From contig CM076193.1 of NCBI GenBank assembly GCA_038277395.1, positions 150,897,813 to 150,961,812 on the forward strand: a DNA stretch of 64,000 nt, given 5' to 3'. Both the position numbers and the translations under genes were made by a program. This stretch comes from Dryocosmus kuriphilus (taxonomy: Eukaryota > Arthropoda > Insecta > Hymenoptera > Cynipidae). Shown here piece after piece: positions 34,690 through 46,388 of this stretch. Position 1 is the first letter of the stretch. Every line of letters starts with the position of its first letter. The notes under the pieces are model-generated. The model was not told where the DNA came from, ran no database searches, and saw only the letters and a program-made list of their open reading frames with translations.

Positions 34690-35560
34690 AATCATGAAAT
34701 ATCCTTTTCCTACACAACTGCCAATTTTTACCAATTTTTGTACAATTTTTCTTATACAGTTTTATAATTTATTCTTGCAAAATAAAAATTTATTAATTTT
34801 TTTTGGGAATTTTTTCCGTTTTATTCATGAAATATAATTTCCCTATAAAATTCTGAATTTTGACCAATTATTGTCGAATTCTCGTGTACAGTTTTGGAAA
34901 TTATTCCTGCAAGATAAAAACTTCTTCATTTTTTTTTCTTTTTTTTCTAAGTGTTTTATGGATCTAAAAAATGTATCACAAAAGTACCACATAAAGATAG
35001 TTTAAAATACTTTGAAAATAAAGTAAATTCAATTCATTCCCAAAAGTTCTATAGATATCCCGTAAAATTCTTAGAGTCATTAGAAATCATACAAATTCTT
35101 TATTATCCCTTGAAACCTTCGGAAATCATAAAAACTATTGTTCTATTGAAATAAGTAGAAATCATTCTAAATCCGTGAAAATAATTGTAATTGTAAGCGA
35201 TTTAATAAGATTTTTTATACCTTTTAAAATTCGTGGAAATCTGTGGAAATCGTAAAAATCTATTGAAATAAATTACTAGAAAATTTTTTTTATTCTCTTG
35301 AAATTTTTAAGATCTCTTGAAATTCTTTGTAATGAGTAATTATCTTCAAACCTTTCAAATCTTTTGAAATACCTGAAAATCCTTTGAAATCTTTGGAAAT
35401 ATTGTAAAATTCTTTAAAATTACAATACTTTTTGAAATTCCTTGAATTTTTTGTATCTTTTGAAATTCTTCGGAAACTTTTAAAATAACTTAATATATTT
35501 AAAATCATCTGTAATTATTTAAATTCCTTTATATGTTTTGAAATCGCTGAAAAACGAAAG
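34690..35560 (-). repeat. Arm-family repeat fragment
   Basis: This matches the outer part of the right arm (9395-10110) in the same orientation: atcatgaaatatccttttcc, then ttcatgaaatataatttccc, and the final aacttaatatatttaaaatc. It retains a segment (35325-35400) that the right arm has lost but the left arm keeps. It also shares the outer text ctgtaattatttaaatt with the right arm, so the family extends at least that far. Confidence 0.7.
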
Positions 35561-35564
35561 TTTA

Positions 35565-36117
35565 CATTTTTTTATAAAAACGGCGCAAGGAGGCGCTTGA
35601 ATGTTCCCCAAATTATACTTCTTCTCGTGTTTATTTTACCGAAATTAATTTGAAAGAACAATTTGCCCTAATTTATATTTTTTCGAATGACCCTTTCACC
35701 TCATTTTGATGATGCGGAATTACCATTTCCCATAATTATTATTTTCCCTGAATTGCCATTTTTCATCATTTTAATTTTTTCAGACTTTATATTAGTTTAA
35801 CTAATAAAATGTTGATTATCATTGATTTAAATGTTTATTCAACTTATAAAACTTCTTATTGTCACCTAATTTGTCACATTTTTGAAAAAAAAGTTCACCT
35901 TTTTTTAACGACAATAGGTACTGTGACAAATGTATTTAGAATATTTTATTAATATTTTATTTTCCAAAATGAATGGGTTTTAAAAAGAAGTAGAAATGTA
36001 CAAAAAAGTACAAAATTCGTGGAAAGGTTTTTTGTAATTTTTGTTGTAATTTATTGTACCTATTTGTATTCCCCTGCGAAAATGGTTGTAGTTTGTCGTA
36101 CTTATATTTTGTAAAAA
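35565..36117. repeat. Mixed repeat debris incl. a right end of the 30.87-kb element
   Basis: From 35600 to 35780 the stretch contains degenerate gaattaccatttcccat-like text. From 35805 to 35935 it matches the right end of the element at 30871-32852, ending acaataggtactgtgac. From 35940 to 36117 there are tacaaaaaagtacaaaattc-type words and no gene. Confidence 0.5.
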
Positions 36118-36670
36118 ATTTTCCATCAGGGAGTGAAGAAAAATGTTAAATTTTATTTCTTTTAAATATTAATTTTCGTGACATTTTTAAGAACAAACGA
36201 AAACTACCCTATTTTATTTTAATCCTTCAAATTTGAGAGCTTTACATTTAAAATAGTTTATTTGAAAATTTGTTAAAATGCCAAATCCATTGAATTTCAG
36301 CATGTTAGGTTTTTAAATACTTTAAAAACATATTGAATGTTGATTATAAATTTTTATTTTTTAACGTTTTATTTTTTAAATTCTTCACATTTGCATTATT
36401 GTCAAAATATTATTCGAGTTTAAATGCGCAAAATATTTAATTCTTGAACTTTGTATACACAATTTAAAAATGTAATTTTCCAAATGAGTTCTTAAAAATT
36501 TTACTTTTGTGCGCTTTTAACTCGAAATTTTGAATTTCAAGTTTTAATATTTTCATATTAACTGGAACGTGTGTCCTCTTGGATACATGGGAATGTATCC
36601 CTTAGGAAATGTAAATTAATATTTAAAAGAAATAAAATTTAACATTTTTCTTCACTCCCTGATGGAAAAT
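36118..36670. mobile_element. MITE with 58-bp terminal inverted repeats
   Basis: The left end (36118-36175) attttccatcagggagtgaa matches the right end in reverse complement (36612-36670) without visible mismatch over about 58 bases. The AT-rich interior has no coding capacity. Just inside the right end is a hairpin ggatacat-ggga-atgtatcc (36581-36600). The superfamily is unknown. Confidence 0.8.
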
Positions 36671-36673
36671 TGA

Positions 36674-36737
36674 GGCTTCCCATCCGATCGCCGAAGTTAA
36701 GTAGCACTTGACTCGGTTAGAACTCGGATGGGAAGCC
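36674..36737 (+). pseudogene. 5S rRNA-derived hairpin
   Basis: Bases 36683-36732 align without gaps to the internal promoter half of eukaryotic 5S rRNA: tccgatcgccgaagttaag, then cggttagaactcggatggg. About 12 central bases differ. The piece is enclosed by a perfect 14-bp inverted repeat (36674-36687 and 36724-36737, ggcttcccatccga and its complement), which ordinary 5S RNA does not have. It directly follows the MITE. It is not a functional 5S gene because both ends are missing. It could be the head of a 5S-derived SINE (SINE3 type) or a processed fragment. Confidence 0.75.
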
Positions 36738-36739
36738 GT

Positions 36740-37380
36740 TGTACTTAAACTTTATAATACTTTATAATAACTTTATATGAAATAAATGTAATGCAGTTTG
36801 AGTCTTTGCGTTTTGAATTTTTTTGTACTTTAGTCCTAATTCAAAAGTACTTTTTTAAGGCCATAAATTCCACTAGAACTTGTGAAAATTTTGAGAAAAA
36901 AAATTCAATTGAACTTTTCTTGTACTTTTGTCACAAAAATTAGTTAGAAGGACCTTTTAGGAACATAAGTCCTATGAACACGTGTACTTTTGAAGAAAAA
37001 AAAATGAAATGGGACTTTTCTTGTACGTTTTTCCCAAAAATTAAATAGAACCTGCAAACATTTTTTAAAGAATGAAGTGGGACTTTTCCGGTACTTTTGT
37101 CCTAGAAAAGTTCTCCTGAAACAGGACGTGTTTTGAAACTTTTCGGTACATTAGTCCTATTTTAGCAGTATAGTTTTTAGACTTAAATCTCATGAGAACT
37201 TGTAAAGATTTTGAAAAAAAGGAAATGGAACTTTTTTTTGTAATTTTGTCTCTATGAGGATTTTTAAAAAATTTTAAGAAATGTTGGTACTTAAGTGCTG
37301 ATTTTTCTCATACCCAAAACTTTAATGGGACTTATCCGGCATCCCAATGGGATCCCAGCGGGTCTTTTTTTTTACTCGGG
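36740..37380 (+). repeat. Degenerate tandem repeat of gtacttttgtcc type
   Basis: The words ttgtacttttgtc, ggaacataagtcctatgaac and cttgtgaaaattttgagaaa recur with spacing near 110 bases from the end of the 5S-like hairpin to about 37280. This may be the body of a SINE-like element whose head is the 5S hairpin. No reading frame. Confidence 0.45.
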
Positions 37381-38015
37381 TCGAAAGCGTGTCATAAAAA
37401 AGGGCCACGACAGCCATGTATTGGTTTGACCCAAACAAATTTCTTTTGTTTGTTTTAACCAAATCTCTTGTTAAATGTAATATTTGGTAGATTCCAAAAA
37501 AAAATTTTTTGAGTCATTTAACATTTTTTTGAATTAACCAACATTTGTTTTTGATTAAAACTTTTTTTCTGAGTGCACTTTTTTGAAATTTTTGAAAAAA
37601 AAATAGTATTTTAAGCTAAGTTAAAAATTATTTTCAAATATTGTATTCTGAGAACAGAATTTTTGTTTTTAATAACCCTCTAGAATTTACGAATTAATTA
37701 CCTTAAATTTTTATCGACCTTTGAATTTTATTTTGAGATTGAAAATGATCAGTTAGGGTTAAGGGACCATTTAAAAAATATTGTCGAATTCAAAGATAAT
37801 CTTCAAATTGGAGTTTCTAATATTTTTAAAATGTGAATCATTTCCTATTAATTTCTAATACTCAATATTTTAAAATAATTTCAGTTTAAAATTCTTCATT
37901 CTTAAACGTTTGTTGTTTAAAATCGCCGGAAAGATTGAATTTTAAATTACTATTCGCTTAATTTTCAGTTCTTTAAATTTAAATAATTTAACTTTGTATG
38001 CCTCAAATATACAGG
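37380..38015. other. AT-rich sequence, nothing recognised
   Basis: I see no gene or clear repeat here. Confidence 0.4.
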
Positions 38016-38017
38016 AT

Positions 38018-39243
38018 GGGCACAAAAGTATGGAAACCCTTGGCTATTCAATGGCGACCTCGGGTTGACCTTGACCATGACCTTGAAGGTCGTATCAAGG
38101 CCAAATTCAATTTCTAAATGGGAAGCCCCATTTTTTATTGCGGATTTGGAAAGAGCAGGAGATTTTACGTTCAAGTATGACCTTGAACATACTCTTGACC
38201 AAGACCTTCAAGTTCATTTCAAGGTCAAACTTGTTTTTTCAAATGGGAACCCCTTTCAATTTCTTAAATGGTAAGCCCCATTTTTTATAGCGGATTTGGA
38301 AAGAGCAGGAAATTTTACGTTAAAGTATGACCTTGACCATGTCCCTCAAGGTCATTCTAAGGTCAAACTTTTTTTTTCAAATGGGAACCCCTATTTTTCA
38401 TTGTGGATGTGGAAAGAGCAGGAAATTTTATCTTCAAGTTTAACCTTGCCCATGACCTTCAAGGCCATTCCTAAGTCACACTTGTTTTTTTCGAATGAGA
38501 ACCCCCATTTTTTGTTGCGGATTTGGAAAGAGCAGGAAAATTTACCTTCAAGTGTGACCTAATCCATAAGAGAGGCCAAAGCAGCAAAAGTATCTGTTTT
38601 TCAGTTATCCTCAAAAGGCATACTTTAGAGTACGTTACACGGTTGACTGACAAGATTTTCAAAAAATCGATCAATTTACGCCGAATTTGGTATGCGGAGG
38701 TTTTTGGGATCGCTGATTACGAATCTGAAATCAGTTTTTGAAAATTATTAATCCAAGATGGCGGACAAGATTTTCAAAAAATCAACCAATTTACGCCAAA
38801 TTTGGTGTAAAACTGGGACTAAATAAGAATCGTCCAAAATCTGACTGGAATGGCTAGGAGGTACCCTAAAGTGTCTGGAATTTTTCAAAATTCTTGAAAA
38901 AATCTTTCTAAAATGATCTTGAAACTCTGGTTCAAGGCCAACAGCATGATTATGGATAAATTTACACTTGAAGGTGAAATTTCCTGCTCTTTCCACATCC
39001 ACAATGAAAAATAGGGGTTGCCATTAGAAAAAACAAGTTTGACCTTGAAATGACCTTGAAGGTCATGGTCAAGGAAAAGTTCAAGGTCATACTTGAACGT
39101 AGAATTTCCTGCTCTGTCCAAATCCGCAATAAAAAATGGGGCTTCCCATTAAAAAAATTGAATTTGACCTTCATATGGCCTTCAAGGTCATGGCTAAGGT
39201 CAAACCGAGGTCGCCATTGAAGAGCCAGGGAAAAATCCTGTAT
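38018..39243. mobile_element. Palindromic MITE-like element rich in TCAAGGTCA
   Basis: The left end (tacaggatgggcacaaaagt, then ttcaatggcgacctcgg) and the right end in reverse complement (tacaggatttttccctggct, then the same cgacctcgg text) are inverted repeats. Inside, both arms carry several copies of a unit with ggatttggaaagagcaggaa, aatggg(a/g)a(a/g)ccccattttt and tgaccttga/tcaaggtca. At least ten exact TCAAGGTCA words are present. Open frames here follow the repeat units. No transposase. Confidence 0.72.
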
Positions 39244-39249
39244 AAAAAC

Positions 39250-39725
39250 CCCTGTATATATGTATATGTATATTTTTTCTTTTTAATTTGCAAGTTTTTA
39301 AATACTTCTTATTTAAAATTCTCAATTTTTCTGGACATACCTGTTTGAAATCAGATTCCTAAATGTTTAAATTTAATATTATTTTAAGTTACAATTTGTT
39401 GGATTCTGAAAACGAATTGAGAAAAGTTACATTTTAACTGATTCCAAGTTGACATTTTTCAATCTGTAAGCTGTACAATCCGAAATACTCTCGTTTTGTT
39501 TTAAATTTGAAGTTGATTTTCGAATTCCTCAATATGAATTTGAACCGTTATTTTAAAACTTCCTAATTTAATAATTATTAATTTGAAATGTTGCGATTGA
39601 TTGAAAGTTTGTATGATTTTGAGTACTTTCAGTTTTAAAAATTTTAGTGTGGGACACTTTAAATATTTTTGAACGCTTTGTTTTTAAATTTTTAAATTTC
39701 CAAATTTTTCTCGAATCAATACCAA
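39250..39725. other. AT-rich sequence, nothing recognised
   Basis: No gene, repeat or RNA gene recognised. Confidence 0.4.
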
Positions 39726-39729
39726 TGTA

Positions 39730-40040
39730 ACAAAAAGTACCATATGCATTATTCATTGGTATGACGTCGGAATCTAATGATGTACATTACCACGATACGA
39801 CAAATCAAATTAAACACTACCTTAGAATCAATTGAACAAAAATAAAATTATAGTAATAAAAAGAGTAAAGAAATAATAGTGGCAAATGATTAAAATTTAA
39901 TGGAAACTATTTCGAATTAAAAATAATCAAAAACCTTTAATTTAAAATTATCCAATTAGAGGTTCTGTAATTTCGAATCACTTAAATCAAACATTATTTG
40001 ATCGTATTTCCTTAGAAATAGTTTGCATTAGTTTTTAAAA
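39730..40040 (-). repeat. Diverged dispersed repeat, inverted partner of 3.93-4.35 kb
   Basis: In reverse complement this shares ordered words with 3930-4345, including aaggtagtgtttaatttgat, cgtatcgtggta and gattccgacgtc. Inside, the phrase atttaaaattatccaattag occurs twice (39945 and 40056), so part of this copy is locally duplicated. Confidence 0.6.
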
Positions 40041-41090
40041 ACCTCTAATTTAAAATTATCCAATTAGGAATTCTTCAATTAAATGGTTTCACTCCATAAG
40101 AGCCGAAACGCCATCTTTTACTAAACCGTTCTTTTTTGCTCAAGAATTTTCTAACTTCAAGACACGTATCCCTGTAAAATAGTTTTCCCCCGAAAAATTG
40201 GATGAATTTTGAAATTATATAATATTAAAAATTTTTGTAACCATAAATTACGCAAACGGTTCACCGGTCAAATTTGCGTAAAAATTTAGAGTTTCAATTA
40301 ATTTTATGAAAGCCAGGTCAATAATATTGGTACAACTGATTATGAAAACCTTCCATTTTTCTTTATAGAAAATATTAAAAGTCAAAAAAGATGTCTTCGA
40401 ACAAAATAGCTGTGATGTATTTTTCTTTCTATATGAGAACAAGTTGTGTAAGTTTTAAAAAAATCGGTGAGATAAATGTTTATCTGTTGTGAATCCACCA
40501 TGGAGTTCCCCATTTGATAATAATAATAATTTAAATTATGGTGGAATCCAGGTGAAATAGGTCTAGTTTGCAAAATGCAGACTCGAGGCAAATAAAAAAA
40601 AATCGTGGGGATAAGAGATTCAAACGACTTTGGTGACGAAGAAGGGAAAGGGGGGGGGGGGCAAGAGACCGTTGCAGCGACCGGAAATTAGCGGTGCGTT
40701 TTACGAGCATGGTCGCATTGGCAATGATTGCCATGGGTTTGTTTGTTCTATTTGTCCTTCCTCTGGAAGTCTAAACTCCAAAGCGAAGTCAAATCTGTTA
40801 TAACTTACTGTCATTCATTCTCTCTCTCTCCCTCTCTCTAAAAAAAAATTCTGTTGGTAATAATCATTAAGAAATTGCATTACTCTCCCTCTCTCTTTCA
40901 GTTAGTTACACCCCTCTCTTACTTTTTCTATGAATGAATTACTTGGTACACAGACTCTTAAAAAAGGGAGAGAGTCATTCATGAAAATAAATGGTTTAAT
41001 ACTTGTGGCTTTTAGTCGTCAACAAAAGTTATAATAAATAGTTTATTAAAATAGAATAATTATAATATAAAGGAAATTCATAAGACCAAT
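40040..41090. other. Non-coding stretch with CT-rich microsatellite
   Basis: A run of tctctctctccctctctct lies at 40829-40848. The words tcattcat before it and gggagagagtcattcat at 40967-40981 form a loose inverted repeat. A G run of 10 is at 40650. Open frames on the minus strand at 40248-40734 have no recognisable motif. Confidence 0.4.
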
Positions 41091-43541
41091 AAAATGTCTG
41101 TAAATATTAAATTATTAATGAACGAGTATGGCTCCATAGAATTTTAGAGAGTTTTTCTCTGAGGAGAGTGAAAAAAAAGTCATCGCTTTAGGGCCAAATT
41201 GGTACAATGTCATTTTCCCCAAAAACTGAAATATAGAAGTACGAACATAGGAGATAAGATTCGCATTTGTAAAAGGGGAAAGTACCGGTAAGTGACAAAA
41301 AAAGGCTTTTAAATTGACATATTTTGAGGTTCTGTTTGACTATTTCGGCAGGAATTTGATATTTTGCGCAAAAATGAGCAGGTCTTATTAAAAATGAGTA
41401 GGTGATACATTTTGAGGTTATTTTTTACCATTTTTTCGGGAATTTGGAAAAAATTGTCAAATCTTATTAAAAATGAGTAGTTGGAACATTTTGGGGTTAT
41501 GTTTGTTTAACCTATTAGCATACAATATTGCCGCAATTTTGCACCAAAGTTTTCTGCAACGCTGGTCATTTTGATTAATAATTACATTTTAATTGTAGAA
41601 GTTAAAGTTCCTTTAAATTTATCTGACTTACCAGGGCAAGGCTAGGAAGAGTGCTTTTTGTGTGGATTCATAATTTCAGCAAAAATAGACCCTGACCCCA
41701 AACTAAAATTGTGTAATTCCTAGGACGCAATATTTGCCCCTTTTCGAGAAATATGGTTTTAAAAAGTTGGTCGTCTGTCTTATAGGGTTGAAAAATATAC
41801 CTCTCAACTGGTCGGCTAGATCAGGCGGCAGCGGGCTCGATTCTCACTGCCTTCACTTTTTTTTAAATTTTACAAAGATAAGGATTTCACGTTTTTTTTT
41901 CAATGTCAATAATTTATAATAAAATGTCTGTAAATATTAAATTATTAATGAACGAGTGTGGCTCCATAGAATTTTAGAGAGTTTTTCTCTGAGGAGAGTG
42001 AAAAAAAAATCATCGCTTTAGGGCCAAATTGGTACCATGTCATTTTCCCCAAAAACTGAAACATAGAAATACGAACATAGAAGATAAGATTCGCATTTGT
42101 AAAAGGGGAAAATACCGGTAAGTGACAAAAAAAGGCTTCTAAATTGACACATTTTGAGGTTTTGTTTGACTATTTCGGCAAGAATTTGATATTTTGCGCA
42201 AAAATGAGCAGGTCTTATTAAAAATGAGTAGGTGATACATTTTGAGGTTTTTTTTTACTATTTTTTCGGGAATTTGGAAAAAATTATCAAATCTTATTAA
42301 AAATGAGTAGTTGGAACATTTTGGGGTTATGTTTGTTTAACCTATTAGCATACAATATTGCCTCAATGTTGCACCAAAGTCTTCTGCAACGCTGTTCATT
42401 TTGATTAATAATTATTAAATTTTAATTGGAGAAGTTAAAGTTCCTTAAAATTTATCTGACTTACCAGGGGAAGGCCAGGTAGAGTGCTTTTTGTTTCGAT
42501 TCATAATTTCAGCAAAAAATAGACCCTGATCCCAAACTAAAAGTGTGTAATTCCTGGGATGCAATATTTGGCCATTTTCGAGAAATACGGTTTTAAAAAA
42601 TTGGTCATTTGTCTTATAGGGTTGAAAAATATACCTCTCAACTGGTCGGCTAGATCAGGCGGTAGCGGGCTCGATTCTCGCTGCCTTCACTTTTTTTAAA
42701 TTTTACAAAGATAAGGATTTCAAGTTTTTTTTTTTAATGTCAATAATTTATAATAAAATGTCTGTAAATATTAAATTATTAATGAACGAGTATGGCTCCA
42801 TAGAATTTAAGAGAATTTTTCTCTGAGGAGAGTGAAAAAAAGTCATCGCTTTAGGGCCAAATTGGTACCATGTCATTTTCCCCAAAAACTGAAATATAGA
42901 AGTACGAACATAGGAGATAAGATTCGCATTTGTAAAAGGGTAAAGTACCGGTAAGTGACAAAAAAAGGCTTTTAAATTGACACATTTTGAGGTTCTGTTT
43001 GACTATTTCGGCAGGAATTTGATATATTGCGCAAAAATGAGCAGGTCTTATTAAAAATGAGTAGGTGATAGATTTTGAGGTTATTTTTTCGGGAAGTTGG
43101 AAAAAATGATCAAATCTGATTAAAAATGAGCAGTTGGAAAATTTTGAGGTTATGTTTGTTCAATGTATTAGCATCCAATATTGCCTCAATGTTGCACCAA
43201 AATTTTCTGCAACGCTGGTCATTTTGATTAATAATTAAATGTTAATTGAGAAGTTAAAATTCCTTCAAATTTATCTGACTTACTTACAAGGGGAGGGCCA
43301 GGTAGACTCTTTTTGTTTGGATTCATAATTTCAGCAAAAATAGACCTTAATATTGTGTAATTCCTAGGACCAAATATTTGGCAATTTTCGAGAAATACGG
43401 TTTTAAAAAATTGGTCGTCTGTCTTATAGGATTGAAAAATATACCTCTCAACTGATCGGCTAGATCAGGCGGCAGCGGGCTCGATTCTCGCTGCCTTCAC
43501 TTTTTTTTTTAGCTTTACAAAGATAAGAATTTCAAGTTTTT
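41091..43541 (+). repeat. 830-bp tandem repeat, three units
   Basis: Units start with aaaatgtctgtaaatattaa at 41091, 41921 and 42755 (steps 830 and 834). Each has aacgagtatggctccataga, ctgaggagagtgaaaaaaa, aaaatgagtaggtgatacat, and ends in a tRNA-like module followed by a T-run and ttacaaagataagga. Units 1 and 2 are the most alike. The last third of a fourth unit lies at 44165-44400. No protein frame persists. Confidence 0.9.
41801..41855 (+). repeat. tRNA-like module, unit 1
   Basis: The stretch has an A-box-like gatcaggcgg and a B-box-like gggctcgattctc, but the anticodon region is deleted, so it is not a tRNA gene. Identical modules lie in units 2 (42634-42690) and 3 (43444-43500) and in the partial unit (44272-44328). 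A polymerase III promoter origin is likely. Confidence 0.55.
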
Positions 43542-44890
43542 GTTTCAATGAAGAACTCGCTTTTTTAGCTTTTTTTCGCAAATAAATTTATTTTCTATGA
43601 AAATTATTACTTTGATCGTTACAATTTGGCTCGCGTGACTGATTGTAATTGTAGTTTTACTTGTTTTTGTGACAACCATTTTTCTGGATTTTGTGATTTA
43701 ATTCCAATTTCAATTGTAATTATCATGAAAATCAATTTAACATCGTTAAAATATGTACGAAATTTAAACACATTGATAAAATTAATAATTTTCATGACAA
43801 ATAAATTTGTTTGCGAGAGTTTAAAAAGGTGAGTTTTGCATTGAAAAAAAAAAACACTTAAAGTGTTTATTTTTGTAAAATTGAAAAAATAGAAGAACAA
43901 TGAATATATAAACATTTTAATCAATAAAAAATAAAAAACAAATTAACTAAAAGGGGAGGCAACGGGAATCGAGCCCGCAAACTTCCGGCTAGAAACTCAA
44001 AGTGCTACCGCCTGAGCTAGCTGACCAGTTGAGAGATTAATTTTACAACCTTATAAGACCAGCGACGAATTTTTTAAATCCGTTTTTCTCGAAAGTAGCC
44101 AAATGGTGCACCCTAGAAATTTCAGAACTTTAGTTTGAAGTCATGGTCTTTCGGTACCGAAACCTTACCCCAAACTAAAATTGTGTAATTCCTAGGACGC
44201 AATATTTGGTCATTTTCGAGAAATACGGTTTTAAAAAATTGGTCGTCTGTCTTATAGGGTTGAAAAATATACCTCTCAACTGGTCGGCTAGATCAGGCGG
44301 CAGCGGGCTCGATTCTCGCTGCCTTCACTTTTTTTTCTAGCTTTACAAAGATAAGAATTTCAAGTTTTTGTTTCAATGAAGAACTCGCTTTTTTAGCTTT
44401 TTTTCGCAAATAAATTTATTTTCTATGAAAATTATTACTTTGATCGTTACAATTTGGCTCGCGTGACTGATTGTAATTGTAGTTTTACTTGTTTTTATGA
44501 CATCTATTTTTCTGGATTTTGTGATCTAATTCCAATTGCAATTGTAATTATCATGAAAATCAATGTAACATCGTTAAATATTATTATTGTGTTTAATTTT
44601 TTGGTAATTTACATCTACATTTTTCTCCTTCGTATTCTATTATATTTATTTCTTATTTTAAAATATTTATTTTCCGGACGAAAATTTCTTCTTTAATATA
44701 AAGTACAATTTTTCGTTCATATTCTTATTTTGAAATATGCACAAAATTTAAACACATTGATAAAATTAATAATTTTCATGACAAATAAATTTGTTTGCGA
44801 AAGGAGTTTAAAAAGGTGAGTTTTTTATTGAAAAAAACACTTAAAATGTTTATTTTTGTAGAATTTAAAAAAATAGAATAGAATAGTATT
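43500..44890 (+). repeat. Compound repeat after the third unit
   Basis: A block starting agctttacaaagataagaat and including tttggctcgcgtgactgatt and tggattttgtgat (43510-43850) is repeated at 44340-44600. The second copy carries an AT-rich insertion (44580-44740). Between them lie the inverted tRNA-like sequence at 43952-44036 and the partial 830-bp unit (44165-44335). Open frames in each copy mirror the duplication and look non-coding. Confidence 0.7.
43952..44036 (-). pseudogene. tRNA-derived sequence (SINE-like)
   Basis: In reverse complement the order is a D-arm-like tagctcaggcggtagca, an anticodon region around gagtttctagccggaag, a T-arm gcgggctcgattcccgt with a good five-pair stem, then tgcctccc. 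The 5' side (caactggtcagc) cannot pair with the 3' acceptor strand, and the anticodon stem is poor, so a functional tRNA is unlikely. It is the undeleted relative of the modules in the 830-bp units and probably the source state of that family. Confidence 0.55.
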
Positions 44891-46380
44891 TCGAGGTGCA
44901 TTTATTTACAAAATGAAACTTTTAGCCTTCATATTTTTCACTCATTATTTTACATCACCACGGTGATGCACTTACGATTATTTTTTTAATTAAACCATTT
45001 ATTGAATTTTTAATGCTTTGGGGCCGAGAGCTATCTATAAACATTTTTTTATTCAAAAGTGAGGAAATTTGTTTGCACCAAGCAACAAAAAATGAGTCGA
45101 TGAGAACTTAAGAATTCCAAAATTTTTTTTCTTTGGACCATCCTAGACTGGATACAAATAGTAATATAAACCATTCAGAATTTAAGAGGACATAAAAATC
45201 GGGATAAATCAATGAAGAATAGAGTGATACACCCGCGAAAAGTGGAGGCGTACAAATTCATTGAGAAGTCTCTCTGTCTCTCTTTCTGATTTTTATTTGT
45301 TTTATCTTTCTCACTCCACGCCTTTTATCGAAGTTTCGGTGCCATGCTTTTCGGCTCGGATACCAAAAAAGGTCGTTCAAGGCTTCCGCGTTTCTTACAC
45401 GCATACATATGTTAATATGTATTTAATATACATATGTATGCTAGATATTATATATACAGTCGAGTACTATCATCCGGAATCGCCCACGAGGGAGTGGGAG
45501 CCCATTCAAATATTTCTACGTCCGTCAGTTTGTCTGTAAACTTACTATCTACACGTGTATGAAAATAAGAAGTTCAGGCGCGTACCAATTCTTTCATGTG
45601 GTTCTAAATTTTTATAATTACAAAAAAAATGTAATTGTTGTAAGTTCGGAATCGTGTAAGAGATACATGGCCTTAAAAACATTAGTTAATATAAATTGGA
45701 CTATTTAAAATTTTAAACAGTTCGGAAATTAAACGATTTAAAATGATTTCTTTTCTAGAATAGAAAAGATTCCTTAACTCGAGACGAATTGATTGACTTA
45801 TAATATTAATATATTTTTTTGAAAAGTTAGTAAGTTTATAGAAGATTGACTTATGTATGTCAAGTTCTTTTTTGTCTATGGTACTAAAGTGTCATATAGT
45901 TTCGACATTTTTATGACGTAGCTGCATTATTTTTTAGTACTTCTTCATGCCTATTAGCCTAGTTTTTAGCTAGATTATTTTGCATTTTTGAAATAATATT
46001 TTAACTAAAAGTAAAAATAATAACAAACAGAAATGTTTAAACCTTAATATTTTGCTTTTTGCTTGCGCAATTAATATTATTAATGTATATGCTGAAATAA
46101 TTCATGTGCATAAAATTGTTTATTTATTAAGAATTTGCAATTTCTTGCGTTTTTCATTTCACATAAAAGGTCCTTATTAGAAACGCATCATCTTAATTTA
46201 AAATAGGAATCAATCTACAAAAAATAAGCACAATCTTACCTTGAAACTGAAATATATTTTAATCTTAGAACTACATATGAATAACAAAAATATTTTAATA
46301 AGTAGTTTTACACCTCTTAATCGTAGTCATTTCCTCTTTCGTCTCTTTTTTCTTTGTCCATATTTTCCCTTGCTTTTCTT
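44890..46380. other. Mostly AT-rich sequence without a called gene
   Basis: From 45240 to 45540 the composition is less AT-rich. A 12-bp perfect inverted repeat is at 45401-45412/45430-45441 (gcatacatatgt). A 92-codon frame from 45261 has no motif. The rest shows nothing. Confidence 0.35.
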
Positions 46381-46388
46381 CCTCCATC

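Noticed and set aside
36674..36737. Functional 5S rRNA gene
   Set aside because: Both ends of the 5S sequence are missing and the central dozen bases differ.
38296..39174. Overlapping frames with MERAGNFTFKYDLE-like starts on both strands
   Set aside because: They are translations of the inverted repeat units of the palindromic element.
43952..44036. Functional tRNA gene
   Set aside because: The acceptor strands do not pair and the anticodon stem is weak; it belongs to a repeat family.
45261..45539. 92-codon frame with several aromatic residues
   Set aside because: It runs through a CT-rich microsatellite and an AT palindrome; no motif or splice sites.
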